In this document: in pieces, positions 1-9,421 of the stretch
How the letters are laid out: every line of letters starts with the position of its first letter
How positions within the stretch are numbered: the first letter of the stretch is position 1
Assembly (NCBI RefSeq): GCF_030149515.1
Contig: NZ_JASBRI010000002.1
Span: forward strand, 1-61,738
Reading direction: 5' to 3'
Source of the DNA: Maricaulis sp.
GTDB taxonomy: Bacteria; Pseudomonadota; Alphaproteobacteria; Caulobacterales; Maricaulaceae
Length of the DNA: 61,738 bases
Made by a program: the position numbers and the translations under genes
The notes under the pieces: model-generated
The model's database searches: none
Told to the model about the DNA's origin: nothing
What the model saw: the letters and a program-made list of their open reading frames with translations, nothing else

Positions 1-2
1 GC

Positions 3-995
3 ATGAGTGGCGTTCAGACCCTGAAAGTGGCGCCGTCCGAAGACGGCTCCCGCCTCGACCGCTGGTTCAAGCGGCGATTTCCGCATGTCTCGGCGGTGAT
101 GGTGCAGAAGCTTTGCCGGAAGGGGCAGATTCGCGTTGATGGTGGCCGGGTGAAGGGGGACAGCCGGGTCTCTGCCGGCCAGGAAATACGGGTTCCGCCA
201 CTGCCGGAACCCGGCGAAAAGCCAGACCGGCCGCGCCTCTCGCCGGAGGACATCGCCTACGTGAAATCCCTCGTCATCTACGAGGATGACGAGCTGATTG
301 CCTTCAACAAGCCGGCAGGTCTCGCCGTTCAGGGCGGATCGAAGACAACGCGTCATCTCGACGGACTGCTTGATGCCTTCGGCAGCGGGCTCGACCGGCC
401 ACGCCTGGTCCACCGGCTCGACAAGGATACATCCGGAGTCCTTATCGTCGGCAAGGGCCCCAAGGCCACCGCCCGGCTGGCCAGGGCCTTTCAGTCGCAC
501 AAGACGAAGAAGACCTATTGGGCGATCGCCATCGGCGTGCCCAAGCCCAAGCTGGGCGAGATCAAGGGTTTCCTGAAGAAGGCCGCCGGAGCGGGTGCGG
601 ATTCCGAACGCGAGACCATGGTCGGCGCCGCCCACGGCGAGGAAGGGGCCAGCCATGCACTGACCCGTTATGTCGTCGTTGCCGAGGCAGGCCAGAAGGC
701 CAGTTGGGTGGCGCTGCGCCCGGTGACGGGCCGGACGCACCAGTTGCGCGTGCATCTTGCCGCCATGGGGACGGCGATCCTGGGCGACAGAAAGTACACC
801 TGCGACCGCCCTGCGCCCGAGGATCTCGACCGGCGCCTGTGCCTGCATGCGCGCCGGCTGGAGATCCCCCGCGAGAAAGGGCCCCCGATGGTCATTACGG
901 CGGGCCTGCCCAAGCCGCTCCGGAAAATCTACGACACGCTGGGTTTCGATGAACGCGAGATCGACGAGTCGACGATCGAGGAAGATCTGGCCTAG
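3..995 (+). CDS. rluC: RluC/RluD-family 23S rRNA pseudouridine synthase
   Basis: Converts specific uridines of 23S rRNA to pseudouridine during large-subunit assembly. The 330-residue product has an N-terminal S4 RNA-binding region (about residues 14-65) and a catalytic RluA-type domain. The family motif HRLDKDTSG is at residues 137-145, so Asp140 is the expected catalytic residue. TGRTHQLRVH further on is also typical. The ATG is the third base of the window, so its ribosome binding site cannot be seen and the start could be further upstream. The stop shares CTAG (992-995) with the convergent DUF1244 gene. RluC is preferred over RluD on overall sequence; the exact target uridines are inferred. 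Confidence 0.9.
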   Translation: MSGVQTLKVAPSEDGSRLDRWFKRRFPHVSAVMVQKLCRKGQIRVDGGRVKGDSRVSAGQEIRVPPLPEPGEKPDRPRLSPEDIAYVKSLVIYEDDELIAFNKPAGLAVQGGSKTTRHLDGLLDAFGSGLDRPRLVHRLDKDTSGVLIVGKGPKATARLARAFQSHKTKKTYWAIAIGVPKPKLGEIKGFLKKAAGAGADSERETMVGAAHGEEGASHALTRYVVVAEAGQKASWVALRPVTGRTHQLRVHLAAMGTAILGDRKYTCDRPAPEDLDRRLCLHARRLEIPREKGPPMVITAGLPKPLRKIYDTLGFDEREIDESTIEEDLA

Positions 996-1315
996 GCTTT
1001 GCCCTTTGCTGCCTGTTTCGCCTTGAAAGCCGCCAATTTCTCCGGGCTGGTCCCGGCCTGGTATTTCGCTTTCCACTCGGCCGGTGACATGCCGTAGACG
1101 CGTGCTCTGGCATCATCCCTGGATATCTCGACGCCCCGTTCCATCGCAGCCTCTCGCCACCAGTCGCCCAGGCAGTTGCGGCAGAAATCGGCGAGCAGCA
1201 TGAGGTCGATATTCTGAACCTCCTTGTGCGCGTCGAGATGCGCCACCAGGCGCCGGAAGGCGGCGGCGTCCAGTTCGGTGCGCTGGGCGTCGGTGAGGTC
1301 GCCAGGATGGGTCAT
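992..1315 (-). CDS. DUF1244 family protein
   Basis: Small conserved proteobacterial protein of unknown function (107 residues). The block NIDLMLLADFCRNCLGDWW, about residues 36-54 with two cysteines three apart, is the hallmark of the DUF1244 family. The C-terminus is lysine/alanine rich. I chose the ATG at 1315 because family members begin just before this conserved part and a purine-rich GAGAGGAG lies upstream; a 20-residue longer form from 1375 is possible but would run into the divergent HAD gene's leader. The stop overlaps that of the rluC-like gene through a shared CTAG. Confidence 0.8.
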   Translation of the reverse strand: MTHPGDLTDAQRTELDAAAFRRLVAHLDAHKEVQNIDLMLLADFCRNCLGDWWREAAMERGVEISRDDARARVYGMSPAEWKAKYQAGTSPEKLAAFKAKQAAKGKA

Positions 1316-1424
1316 GGTGTCGGGTCTCCTCTCGCGGTGATGCATAGCTAGCATGACGCGGGCCCGGCTTGCCAAGCCGGCAAGGGGCGCCTATCGAGCG
1401 GCTGTTGCCGCAAGGGAGTCCGCC

Positions 1425-2120
1425 ATGTCCGCACCGTTGAAACTCGCCATCTGGGATATCGACGGAACGCTGGTGGACAGCCGGAAGGTGATTCAGCGGG
1501 CGATGGAGCAGGCGTTCTTCCGCGCCGGGCTGCCGCCGATCGAATACGATCGCACGCGCACCATTGTCGGCCTGGAACTCACCGAGGCGATCATGCGGCT
1601 GGCGCCGCCCGATTATCCGGCCGAACGCATTCCTCATCTGGCGACCTTCTACAAGGAGGCGTTTGTGGAACAGCGGGCCGAGCCCGGATTCGAGGAGCCG
1701 CTCTATGAGGGCGCACTGGATACCGTACAGCGGCTGGCAGACGAGGGCTGGCTGATGGGTGTGGCGACGGGCAAGGCCCGGCGCGGCCTGGACATTGTGT
1801 TCGAACATCACGATCTGCATCGCTATTTCGACACGTTCCAGACTGTTGACGGCGGTCCGGGCAAGCCGCATCCGCGCATGGTTCTGGATGCGCTGAGGGA
1901 GACCGGGACCGATGCGCACCAGGCGGTAATGATCGGCGATACGCGGTTCGACATGGAAATGGGTCGCAGCGCGGGAGTGCATGCGCTGGGTGTAAGCTGG
2001 GGCTTTCACACCGAAGACGAGATCCGCGACGGCGGTGCGCATGCCGTGCACCATGACTTCACCGCGCTGAACGCCGCGCTGGACGCATTCGGGGCGGCTG
2101 TGGAAGAGAGCGCGGCATGA
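1425..2120 (+). CDS. HAD-superfamily hydrolase (phosphoglycolate-phosphatase-like)
   Basis: Predicted cytosolic phosphatase of the haloacid dehalogenase superfamily, 231 residues. Motif I is DIDGT at residues 11-15 (nucleophile Asp11, acid/base Asp13). Motif II is VATGKAR, motif III the lysine of GKPHP, and motif IV MIGDTRFDM. A helical cap is inserted after motif I, as in the Gph/PGMB group. The ATG at 1425 follows AAGGGAG at good distance; a longer reading from 1353 adds an unconserved basic leader and is less likely. Its TGA overlaps the ATG of the ATP12 gene (ATGA), suggesting coupled translation. The substrate cannot be read from sequence. Confidence 0.85.
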   Translation: MSAPLKLAIWDIDGTLVDSRKVIQRAMEQAFFRAGLPPIEYDRTRTIVGLELTEAIMRLAPPDYPAERIPHLATFYKEAFVEQRAEPGFEEPLYEGALDTVQRLADEGWLMGVATGKARRGLDIVFEHHDLHRYFDTFQTVDGGPGKPHPRMVLDALRETGTDAHQAVMIGDTRFDMEMGRSAGVHALGVSWGFHTEDEIRDGGAHAVHHDFTALNAALDAFGAAVEESAA

Positions 2121-2884
2121 ACGAGAAATACGAGACCAAGCCGGGCGTTCGTCTGCCCAGGCCCGAGGATGTCCGCCCGAAGCGCTTCTACAAGACCGTG
2201 ACCGTCGAACGCGCTGAGACGGGCTGGGCTGTGCTTCTGGACGGGCGCGCCGTTAGGACACCGGGCAAGAACACCCTGGCGGTGCCCGTCGAAGGCCTGG
2301 CTCAGCTGATTGCGGGGGAATGGGCTGAGCAGGGCGAGCGTATCGACGCGCCGGCCATGCCTGTTACCCGGCTGTGCTTTGTCGCGCTGGACCGGATGGC
2401 CGGAGCACACGAGGAGACCGTGGCCGAGGTCACCAAATACGCGTCCACCGATCTGTTGTGTTTCCGCGCGCCGGAACCTGCAGACCTGGTGGCCGCGCAG
2501 GCGGCGGCCTGGGATCCGATGCTGGCGTGGGCGGAAAGGGCGCTGGATGCGCATTTCGTTGCGGCGACAGGCGTGCTGCCCGTCAACCAGGATCCGGTCG
2601 CCCTGCAGCGGGTAATGGCGAAGGCCGCCGGACAGGATATCTGGCGCCTGACCGCCCTGGCCCATGCCGCGGCAATCTGCGGGTCGGCGATCCTGGGGCT
2701 GGCACTCCTGGACGGCGAGATCGACGGCGGTGAAGCCTTTGCGCTTTCCAGCGTCGATGAAGCCTATCAGGCCAGCCAGTGGGGCGAGGACGCGGAAGCG
2801 GCCGAACGCATGGCGCTCCTCAAGCGCGAACTTGTCGCCGTGGAGCGGATGCTGCGCGCATTGGACGCGGTGCAGGCGGCTTGA
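2117..2884 (+). CDS. ATP12 family F1-ATPase assembly chaperone
   Basis: 255-residue homologue of mitochondrial ATP12 (ATPAF2), which holds the F1 alpha subunit before it assembles with beta. ATP12 homologues are characteristic of alphaproteobacteria. Visible hallmarks are RPKRFYKTVTVE near the start, LLDGRAVRTPGKNTLAVP (about residues 40-57), EWAEQGERIDAPAMPVTRL, and the late segment TALAHAAAICGSAILGLALL. It starts inside the stop of the upstream HAD phosphatase gene (ATGA), an arrangement that suggests one operon. No soluble-domain oddity or truncation is visible. Confidence 0.88.
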   Translation: MNEKYETKPGVRLPRPEDVRPKRFYKTVTVERAETGWAVLLDGRAVRTPGKNTLAVPVEGLAQLIAGEWAEQGERIDAPAMPVTRLCFVALDRMAGAHEETVAEVTKYASTDLLCFRAPEPADLVAAQAAAWDPMLAWAERALDAHFVAATGVLPVNQDPVALQRVMAKAAGQDIWRLTALAHAAAICGSAILGLALLDGEIDGGEAFALSSVDEAYQASQWGEDAEAAERMALLKRELVAVERMLRALDAVQAA

Positions 2885-2934
2885 TGGAATGGCGCACTGA
2901 GTTAGTTTGACAGCGATTTCCGGAGTTGAATGTC

Positions 2935-3612
2935 ATGGCCGACAGCGTTGCGAGCGAACCCAGATCCGCCGGCAGGACGGGCCCCGGCGGTATGCTGGAT
3001 TTCGACGTGCTGCGGGCGGCCGAGTTGCGTACCGAGCCCTACAACTATTTCGTCGCCGAAGGCGCCGTGACAGCGAATGAAGCGGCAGATGTGCGCCGCG
3101 ATTATCCGGTCATCAACAAGCCCGGCTATCTGCCGCTCTCCAAACTGGAGGCGGCGGGCGAATTCAAACGGCTGATGGACGATCTGATGTCGGCGGAGCT
3201 GGCGCAGGTCCTCACCGACAAGTTCGGTGTCGATTTCACCGAAAAGCCGCGCATGATCACGGTGCGACGTCTGTCCCAGCTCTCCGATGGTCCGATCCAC
3301 AATGATTCGAAGTCCAAGATCCTGACCATGCTGACCTATTTGAACGCCGAATGGGACGGTTCGGGAGCCGGTTGTATCCGCGTGCTCAACGGGCCGACGG
3401 ATTTCGAGGACTTCACCGAAGAGGTGCCGCCCCTGGCCGGCTATGTCTTCGCATTCCTGCGCGACGACCATTCCTGGCACGGCCATCTGCCTTTCGAGGG
3501 CGAACGCTATGTCGTGCAGACGACCTTCCTCACATCCCAGGAAGAGCTCGATCGCAAGGAAAACCGCGGCGGCCTGCAGTATTTCCTGAAGAAGCTGAAT
3601 CCCTTCCAGTAA
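2935..3612 (+). CDS. 2-oxoglutarate/Fe(II)-dependent dioxygenase (prolyl hydroxylase-like)
   Basis: Predicted oxygenase of the double-stranded beta-helix type, 225 residues. The iron triad is visible as HND in the segment GPIHNDSKSK and a distal histidine in DDHSWHGH, followed by an arginine (ERYVVQ) that would bind 2-oxoglutarate. I chose ATG 2935 because GGAG lies nine bases upstream; a TTG at 2926 in the same frame is directly on the ribosome binding site and less likely. Substrate unknown: related bacterial proteins act on peptides or small molecules. It stands alone between the ATP12 gene and the GrpB gene. Confidence 0.75.
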   Translation: MADSVASEPRSAGRTGPGGMLDFDVLRAAELRTEPYNYFVAEGAVTANEAADVRRDYPVINKPGYLPLSKLEAAGEFKRLMDDLMSAELAQVLTDKFGVDFTEKPRMITVRRLSQLSDGPIHNDSKSKILTMLTYLNAEWDGSGAGCIRVLNGPTDFEDFTEEVPPLAGYVFAFLRDDHSWHGHLPFEGERYVVQTTFLTSQEELDRKENRGGLQYFLKKLNPFQ

Positions 3613-3633
3613 GCCGTCGTATCGGGGCAGATC

Positions 3634-4158
3634 ATGACTGCTGTCGTCGTGCCGCACGACCCGGCCTGGGCCGGTGCATTCGCACAGGAGGCCGAGGCGC
3701 TGCAGGATGCATTTGGGGCGATCGCTGTCCGGGTCGAGCATGTCGGCTCGACGTCAATTCCCGGCATCCTGGCCAAACCGGTCATCGACATCCTGGTCGC
3801 GGCAAGCGATCTCGGCGCAGTCGATCGCCTCACCGGTGCGCTGTGCGCCCTCGGCTACGAAGCGAAAGGCGAGTACGGGATCGCCGGCCGCCGGTATTTT
3901 CGCAAGTCGAACGCCGCCGGTGTCCGTACACATCATGTGCACGTCTTCCGGGACGGTGTGCCCGAAATCGCCCGCCATCTCGCCTTTCGCGACTATCTGC
4001 GCGCCCATCCCGGAATTGCGCGTGTGTACTCCGATCTCAAGGCCGACCTGACGGCCGGACAGGGCAGGAATGGACGGGACTACCAGGATGCCAAGAGTGA
4101 CTGGATTGCTCGCACCGAAGCCGAGGCGCTGGCCTGGAACGCCGGACGGCGTGGGTGA
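3634..4158 (+). CDS. GrpB/UPF0157 nucleotidyltransferase-fold protein
   Basis: 174-residue member of the GrpB (UPF0157) family, which has a nucleotidyltransferase-like fold; its biochemical role is not settled. The family signature is HVGSTSIPGILAKPVIDILV (about residues 36-55), followed by the RRYFRKS and THHVHVF segments that are typical, then YSDLKADL near the C-terminus. It lies 21 bases after the oxygenase gene on the same strand and may be cotranscribed. ATG 3634 follows GGGGCAG. Confidence 0.85.
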   Translation: MTAVVVPHDPAWAGAFAQEAEALQDAFGAIAVRVEHVGSTSIPGILAKPVIDILVAASDLGAVDRLTGALCALGYEAKGEYGIAGRRYFRKSNAAGVRTHHVHVFRDGVPEIARHLAFRDYLRAHPGIARVYSDLKADLTAGQGRNGRDYQDAKSDWIARTEAEALAWNAGRRG

Positions 4159-4251
4159 CCGGAAAACGCAGAATCCGGTTCTGTGGTCGCAAGAGCGGGA
4201 CCGCACACTCATCCGGCGCCGACGTAACGTCAGCGATACTGCTGAAGCGTG

Positions 4252-5034
4252 CTAGCGTGCAGCGAGCATGCGCAACGGTCGGGAACGAAACCTGAGCCGG
4301 CCATCATCGAGCCGTTTCCAGACCAGGAAGGCTGTGACCATCAGGGCCAGTTCGGCCAGTTCCTGAAAAATGTGATGCCCCATGAGCGCCGCGGTAAGAA
4401 CAAGCAGGGCCCGCAGCGGCAGCAGGACGGTATCGCCGTCGCTCGCCTCGACCAGCGATCCCAGCCGCGCGGCGCCGATCATGAGCACCACGCCGGCGAG
4501 GAAATAGGCCAGTTCCATCGTCGATGGCGTGATGTAGTTGTGCAGATTGAACTCCTCCTGGAGGTTGGTCCTTGCGACCGCTTCAGGCGGGGTAAAGCCG
4601 AACCAGTGTTGCCCCCAGCTGACTTCCTCGCCAAAGGCGAGCACCAGCAAAATGCACATCAGCACGAGGCTGACTGGACCGAATGCCATACTGCGCCGGT
4701 GACTGCCCAGGCGGCTTGCGACCAGTATTACCGGGAAAAGCATGAGCGTGACGGTCAGGTTTTCCACCAGTCCGCCATCGCCGACATCGGGCCGGAAGAC
4801 GCCGGTTATCGGCATATGGGCATGATGGATCAGGTTGAGAGGGACCAGGAGTGCGAGCGCGGCGATGAGCAGCAGATCGGCGGTGGCGAACTGGCCGACG
4901 AGGCCGGCGGTGCCGAGCCTTTGCGCCCCGCGCATCAGACTTCTGATCGCGATGGCTAGGCCGAGGGCACACAGACATATGAAGGCGACGGCCTGAAGCG
5001 GCGAATCGACGGTTCCATCCGGTGAAAACAGCAT
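4252..5034 (-). CDS. Polytopic membrane protein with EEVSWGQ/NLQEEFNLHN motifs
   Basis: 260-residue integral membrane protein, about six hydrophobic segments. Two polar motifs lie between membrane segments: GEEVSWGQHWFGF and, shortly after, NLQEEFNLHN. I recognise this motif pair from uncharacterised bacterial membrane proteins but know no assigned function; conserved acidic and histidine residues in a membrane setting could mean an intramembrane enzyme. I chose ATG 5034 because the GGGAGG ribosome binding site abuts the earlier ATG (5043) with no spacing but sits nine bases from 5034. It follows the acyltransferase gene on the same strand by 15 bases, so the two may form an operon. Confidence 0.7.
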   Translation of the reverse strand: MLFSPDGTVDSPLQAVAFICLCALGLAIAIRSLMRGAQRLGTAGLVGQFATADLLLIAALALLVPLNLIHHAHMPITGVFRPDVGDGGLVENLTVTLMLFPVILVASRLGSHRRSMAFGPVSLVLMCILLVLAFGEEVSWGQHWFGFTPPEAVARTNLQEEFNLHNYITPSTMELAYFLAGVVLMIGAARLGSLVEASDGDTVLLPLRALLVLTAALMGHHIFQELAELALMVTAFLVWKRLDDGRLRFRSRPLRMLAAR

Positions 5035-5049
5035 GTGCGGCATCCTCCC

Positions 5050-6144
5050 TCAGAATGCGTGAACGGCGGCCCATTTGTCGATCCGGCGGATCGCGCGGCC
5101 CGGCCAGCTGGCGAAGCGGCCCAGCGGAAGTTGCAGGGCGAGGCGGTCTATTCCATTACCCGCCGCGGCCAATCGACCGACCAGTGTCGGCCGGCGGATC
5201 TGTCCCGAGACGACGCCGAAGGCGGCATTGGAGAGGCGCTTCTTGAAGTCGTATTCGCCCGGCCCGAGGTGGATTGCGGTGATACCGTCTGCCGACAGCT
5301 GGCGGGCGATCTCCAGATAGAGCGTCAGGCCGGGGCCGAGATGGGCGAAGTCCGGCCAGAAGACAGGGAACCAGTAGTGCAGCACGTCCCGCGAACGCAT
5401 GCCGAAATGTGCCGCGGCCAGCTGGCCGTCGATTTCGAGCGTGGACAGAACGCCGGCGAGTTCCTGGTCCCGGCACTCGAACAGGTCGTCGACCACCCGG
5501 CGGGCCCAGGAGGCCTGGAAGGTGTCGAGGGCGTGGGTGCGCCGGTATTGTCCGCGTTTGGCGGCGATCAGTGCGTCCAGTGCTTCGCGGCGCCGATCGT
5601 CGATACGGATCGTGACCGTTGCGTCCAGCTTGTCCAGCTTGCGCTGGCGGGCGCGGATATTGCGCATGGCCTTGGCATCGGCCTCGGTGCAGTCGGCGAT
5701 GAAACGGTCATAGCCATGACAGAGATCGGATACCCATGAGAGAGTCGGCGGTCCGTCGCAATGACGGGCGAAGGCCGTCTGGTCGGCCAGGGCACCGTGG
5801 AAGGCAAGCACGCCGAAGCCGGCCTTCGGCAGGACCGATTCGAGATCGAGATCAGGATCGCCGGTGATCAGCCCGTGGTGATCGCCCAGCGGCCCGCCGA
5901 CCGGACGGGCGACGCCGGACCGTGACAGGTGCAGCGGCAGAAACCCGGCCGGCGTGCCGTTCCGGGACACTGCCAGGACGTGGGTATCGCTGCGTGCAGC
6001 GGCCAGGATATCGGTGAAGCCGAGGGCGAAATAAGGCGAAGCCAGGGCGAAATTCTCATTGCGCATGCCGGTCCAGGCCGCACGCTGCCGGGCCGAAAGC
6101 GTATCGGCTCTGAGCATGTCCGCGCTGTAGACCGGTGCTGGCAT
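5050..6144 (-). CDS. FemAB/CelD-like GNAT-fold acyltransferase
   Basis: 364-residue protein of the GNAT_6 (BcsL/CelD, FemAB-related) group, often tied to exopolysaccharide or peptidoglycan modification. The conserved part runs over about residues 150-310, including RNIRARQRKL, the segment RVVDDLFECRDQELAGVLS, and the C-terminal acceptor/CoA region LGPGLTLYLEIA and HLGPGEYDFKKRL, where YDFKKR is a hallmark. Start at 6144 is supported by AGGGGG six bases before it. The downstream membrane protein (4252-5034) follows closely. The acyl acceptor cannot be told from the sequence. Confidence 0.75.
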   Translation of the reverse strand: MPAPVYSADMLRADTLSARQRAAWTGMRNENFALASPYFALGFTDILAAARSDTHVLAVSRNGTPAGFLPLHLSRSGVARPVGGPLGDHHGLITGDPDLDLESVLPKAGFGVLAFHGALADQTAFARHCDGPPTLSWVSDLCHGYDRFIADCTEADAKAMRNIRARQRKLDKLDATVTIRIDDRRREALDALIAAKRGQYRRTHALDTFQASWARRVVDDLFECRDQELAGVLSTLEIDGQLAAAHFGMRSRDVLHYWFPVFWPDFAHLGPGLTLYLEIARQLSADGITAIHLGPGEYDFKKRLSNAAFGVVSGQIRRPTLVGRLAAAGNGIDRLALQLPLGRFASWPGRAIRRIDKWAAVHAF

Positions 6145-6284
6145 GGAGTGCCCCCTGCTGGTTCGTGAGGTTGCGCGATGCAAGCCGTGCGCCGCGTTGC
6201 ACGCACCCGCTTGATTGCCCTTGGTGAGCGGCGTCTGCTATCGAGCGGACGAACATGAAATCATCCGGGGAAGGATCCCAGTTC

Positions 6285-7817
6285 ATGAAAGACGTGATCG
6301 AACGACTGGACGCCCAGCGCGCCGCGGCGCGCATGGGAGGCGGGGAACAGCGCATCGAGGCACAGCACGCAAAGGGCAAGCTCACCGCACGCGAGCGGAT
6401 CGAGCTCCTGCTGGATGCCGGATCGTTCGAGGAATGGGACATGTTCGTCGAACACCGCTGCAATGATTTCGGCATGGCGGACAGGAAAATACCCGGCGAT
6501 GGCGTGGTCACCGGCCATGGCACGGTCAACGGCCGTCTCGTCTACGTCTTCTCCAAGGATTTCACCGTTTTCGGAGGCTCGCTCTCGGAAACCCATGCCC
6601 AGAAGATCGTCAAGATCCAGAAGGCGGCCATCCAGAACGGGGCGCCGGTGATCGGCATTTTCGATGCCGGCGGGGCGCGCATCCAGGAAGGTGTCGCCTC
6701 GCTGGCCGGCTATGCCGACATTTTCCTGCAGAACACGCTGGCCTCGGGTGTGGTGCCGCAGATCTCGATGATCATGGGTCCGTGCGCCGGCGGCGACGTC
6801 TATTCCCCGGCCATCACCGATTTCATCTTCATGGTGAAGGACACATCCTACATGTATGTCACCGGCCCCGACGTGGTGAAGACGGTGACCAACGAAACCG
6901 TCACCCATGAAGAGCTCGGCGGGGCCTCGGTGCATGCGAAAAAGTCCGGCGTGGCTGACGGCGCGTTCGAGAACGATCTCGAGGCGATCGTGCAGATCCG
7001 CCGCCTGGTGGACTTCCTGCCGCTCTCCAACCGCGAGACCCCGCCGAAACGCCCGACTTTCGACGATCCGGACCGGCAGGAGAAAAGCCTCGATACGCTG
7101 GTTCCGTCCAATCCCAACAAGCCCTACGACATCAAGGAACTGATCGAGAAGGTCGCCGACGAGGGCGATTTCTTCGAGATCGCGCCGGATTTCGGATCCA
7201 ATATCGTCACCGGTTTCGGCCGCCTGGACGGTGCGCCTGTGGGCTTTGTCGCCAACCAGCCGATGAGCCTGGCGGGCGTCCTGGACATAGACGCGTCCCG
7301 CAAGGCCGGCCGCTTCGTGCGCTTCTGCGACGCTTTCAACATCCCGATCGTCACCTTCGTCGACGTGCCGGGTTTCCTGCCGGGTACCAAGCAGGAATAT
7401 GGCGGCCTCATCAAGCACGGCGCCAAACTCCTCTTCGCCTATGCCGAGGCGACGGTGCCCAAGCTCACCGTCATCACGCGCAAGGCCTATGGCGGCGCCT
7501 ATGACGTGATGAGTTCGAAACATCTGCGCGGCGATGTGAACTATGCCTGGCCGACCGCCGAGATCGCCGTGATGGGCGCCAAGGGCGCCGCGGAAATCAT
7601 CCACCGCAAGGACCTGGGCGACGAAGAGAAAATGGCCGCCCACGCGGCCGAATACGAGGACCGCTTCGCCAATCCCTTCGTGGCCGCCGGCCGCGGCTAT
7701 ATCGACGATGTCATCATGCCCCACAACACCCGCAAACGCCTGATCGCCGCGCTACGCACGCTGCGGAACAAGAGGTGTGAAAACCCGTGGAAGAAGCACG
7801 ACAATATTCCGCTTTAG
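6285..7817 (+). CDS. pccB: Propionyl-CoA carboxylase beta subunit
   Basis: Carboxyltransferase subunit that moves the carboxyl group from carboxybiotin to propionyl-CoA, forming methylmalonyl-CoA. The 510-residue length is exactly usual for PccB. Visible features are [14 protein letters not shown] near the N-terminus, the oxyanion-forming glycines of [11 protein letters not shown] in the N-half, [11 protein letters not shown], and in the C-half [30 protein letters not shown] and [16 protein letters not shown] 6285 is chosen over 6255 because GGGGAAGGA sits nine bases before it. Its biotin-carrying partner pccA is 2.1 kb downstream, separated by a desaturase and a channel gene. Confidence 0.95.
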   Translation: MKDVIERLDAQRAAARMGGGEQRIEAQHAKGKLTARERIELLLDAGSFEEWDMFVEHRCNDFGMADRKIPGDGVVTGHGTVNGRLVYVFSKDFTVFGGSLSETHAQKIVKIQKAAIQNGAPVIGIFDAGGARIQEGVASLAGYADIFLQNTLASGVVPQISMIMGPCAGGDVYSPAITDFIFMVKDTSYMYVTGPDVVKTVTNETVTHEELGGASVHAKKSGVADGAFENDLEAIVQIRRLVDFLPLSNRETPPKRPTFDDPDRQEKSLDTLVPSNPNKPYDIKELIEKVADEGDFFEIAPDFGSNIVTGFGRLDGAPVGFVANQPMSLAGVLDIDASRKAGRFVRFCDAFNIPIVTFVDVPGFLPGTKQEYGGLIKHGAKLLFAYAEATVPKLTVITRKAYGGAYDVMSSKHLRGDVNYAWPTAEIAVMGAKGAAEIIHRKDLGDEEKMAAHAAEYEDRFANPFVAAGRGYIDDVIMPHNTRKRLIAALRTLRNKRCENPWKKHDNIPL

Positions 7818-8382
7818 GGGTTTTGGGTTATTTAGAGGTCGCGCGAAGCTCATCCTTTAGGGCTTTGCGCGCCTTCACTCTTTCAGCCCGGTTTTCGTTG
7901 GTTGCGATTGTTTCCACCGCTCCTCCCCCAAAATTGGCCAGCGGCCAACATAAGTCCTTAAATCGCTTGCCGAGATCCCGCCTCAAGGGTCCCGCTGGCT
8001 GGCATGGGGTTTAAGGCGGGGTGCGAGCTGGGGGCTCGAGTTTTCCAACGCCTTCTTTCCCTGCAAATACTCGTGTTTTCCCCGGCCTTGTGCCGGGACC
8101 CGGTTGAGGGGGAGCGGTCTCATCGGCGGCGATGGTCCTGAAACGATGAAGAGGTGCCGGATCCGCCAGGGCCGGGAACGGCGTCAGGGAGAAGTGTTCT
8201 TTTTCTTTCCTTTCTCCACTTTTCCCGGCCACCCGCATGCGCGGGTGCAGGCTTCACCCTGCGAAACCCTGCGAAAGCGGGCTGGAGAGCCGGGGTCTAC
8301 CTGCGCTCGGCCTCGTCGCTCGATCGAAGGTGAGTAGGTCCCTGTGTGTTTGGTTTGTCGCAGGACGGGTGGAAGGGCCGGG
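7818..8382. other. 565-bp intergenic region, no convincing full gene
   Basis: This gap between pccB and the 3' end of the desaturase gene is unusually long for the window. The first 200 bases are noticeably less GC-rich than the surroundings and contain a remnant-like leftward reading frame (7828-7986). Further right are GC hairpins, CCCGGC-CTTGT-GCCGGG at 8081-8097 and ACCCGC-ATGC-GCGGGT at about 8230-8245, and a pyrimidine-rich tract around 8193-8223. I see no tRNA, insertion sequence ends or convincing coding frame. Confidence 0.5.
7828..7986 (-). pseudogene. Possible small or remnant ORF with atypical codon use
   Basis: A leftward frame is open from 8010 to a TAA at 7828-7830. The last 29 codons, from a GTG at 7915-7917 preceded by GGGGGAGGA, read as a plausible helical basic peptide with NENRAERVKARKALKDELRA. 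Codons AGA, CTA, TCT and the TAA stop are unlike the GC-rich neighbours. It could be a genuine 29-residue protein from the GTG, a 52-residue one from TTG 7986, or the tail of a decayed acquired gene. No family recognised. Confidence 0.2.
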
Positions 8383-9291
8383 CTACCCCGCCCGCACGGC
8401 CTTCCCCAGCATTTCCCGATAGCCGTGGCTGATGCAGGTATAGCCCTCGTAATAGCCGCGTTGTGCCAGAAGCCGGTGCAGTTTCGGCAGGTTGTAGGGC
8501 GGTACCGCCGCGAACATGTGGTGTTCGAGGTGGTAGTTGACATGGTTGGGCGCGACAAGGAGGCGTTCGAACCAGCGGGCGACGGTGGTGTGGGTGTTCA
8601 GGCGCGGTTCCGGGTCGTAGCGGTCCGGGGCGACGCCGTGTTCGCCGATATTGCGCAGCCGCATGATGGCCGGATAGACGAAGATGCGCGCGACCCACCA
8701 CAGCGCATAGGCCCAAAGGCCGCCGGCCAGGGCGAGAGCGGCGATCAGGACGGCGTGGAGGACAAGGTGCGGCGCCTTGGCCTTCCAGTCGGGCGCGCGC
8801 CAGGCAGCCAGAACTTCCCTGATCCCCGTCCGGCCGGTCAGGTCGCGAACGAATTTGCGGCGCAGACTGTCCCTTGTAACCGGATAGTTCTTCACCAGGA
8901 CCTGGTCGGGATCCTTCCCGGTGCCGGCATGCCTGTGATGATCGAGATGATAGTCGCGATAGAGCTGCAGCGGCACGTCCACCGCCGCTCCGCCGATCCA
9001 GTTGCCGGCGATGGTGTTGAGCCATCGGGTGCGGAAGAGGGCGTTGTGGGCACAATCGTGCATGACGATGGCGAAGGACAGCTGGCGTCCCGCGATCAGC
9101 AGGATCGCCAGCACGATGGTGAGCGGGTTGGGCCAGGCGACGGCCAGCGCGAAGGCCGTCGCGAGCAGGAGGATATCGCCGCCCAGCATCAGCGCACCCT
9201 GCCAGTTTGTCGTTTTCGACAATGCGCGCAATTCGGCCCGGCCGAGACAGTCGGACAGCGCCTTGTCGTTACCCGGAATACTTGTCGGCAT
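8383..9291 (-). CDS. Membrane fatty acid desaturase family protein
   Basis: 302-residue integral membrane di-iron enzyme, predicted to introduce a double bond (or hydroxyl) into a lipid acyl chain. All three histidine boxes are present: HDCAH at residues 78-82, HLDHHRH about 30 residues later, and HLEHHMF in the C-terminal third. Hydrophobic pairs flank the boxes. ATG 9291 has GGGAG six bases upstream; longer forms to 9579 would overlap the divergent channel gene and carry no family sequence. It is divergent from the potassium-channel gene, sharing about 130 bases of control region. Confidence 0.88.
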   Translation of the reverse strand: MPTSIPGNDKALSDCLGRAELRALSKTTNWQGALMLGGDILLLATAFALAVAWPNPLTIVLAILLIAGRQLSFAIVMHDCAHNALFRTRWLNTIAGNWIGGAAVDVPLQLYRDYHLDHHRHAGTGKDPDQVLVKNYPVTRDSLRRKFVRDLTGRTGIREVLAAWRAPDWKAKAPHLVLHAVLIAALALAGGLWAYALWWVARIFVYPAIMRLRNIGEHGVAPDRYDPEPRLNTHTTVARWFERLLVAPNHVNYHLEHHMFAAVPPYNLPKLHRLLAQRGYYEGYTCISHGYREMLGKAVRAG

Positions 9292-9421
9292 GCGCTTCTC
9301 CCTGCGGCGGGACTGTGCCAGAAAACAGTGTTCACTCCAAGCGCGGGGCGCCCGGGGATGGTCCGCGCCGATTGAATTCCGTACGGGGCGGGGCAAGAGT
9401 GCGGCCGAGGGGAGGTGTCCC

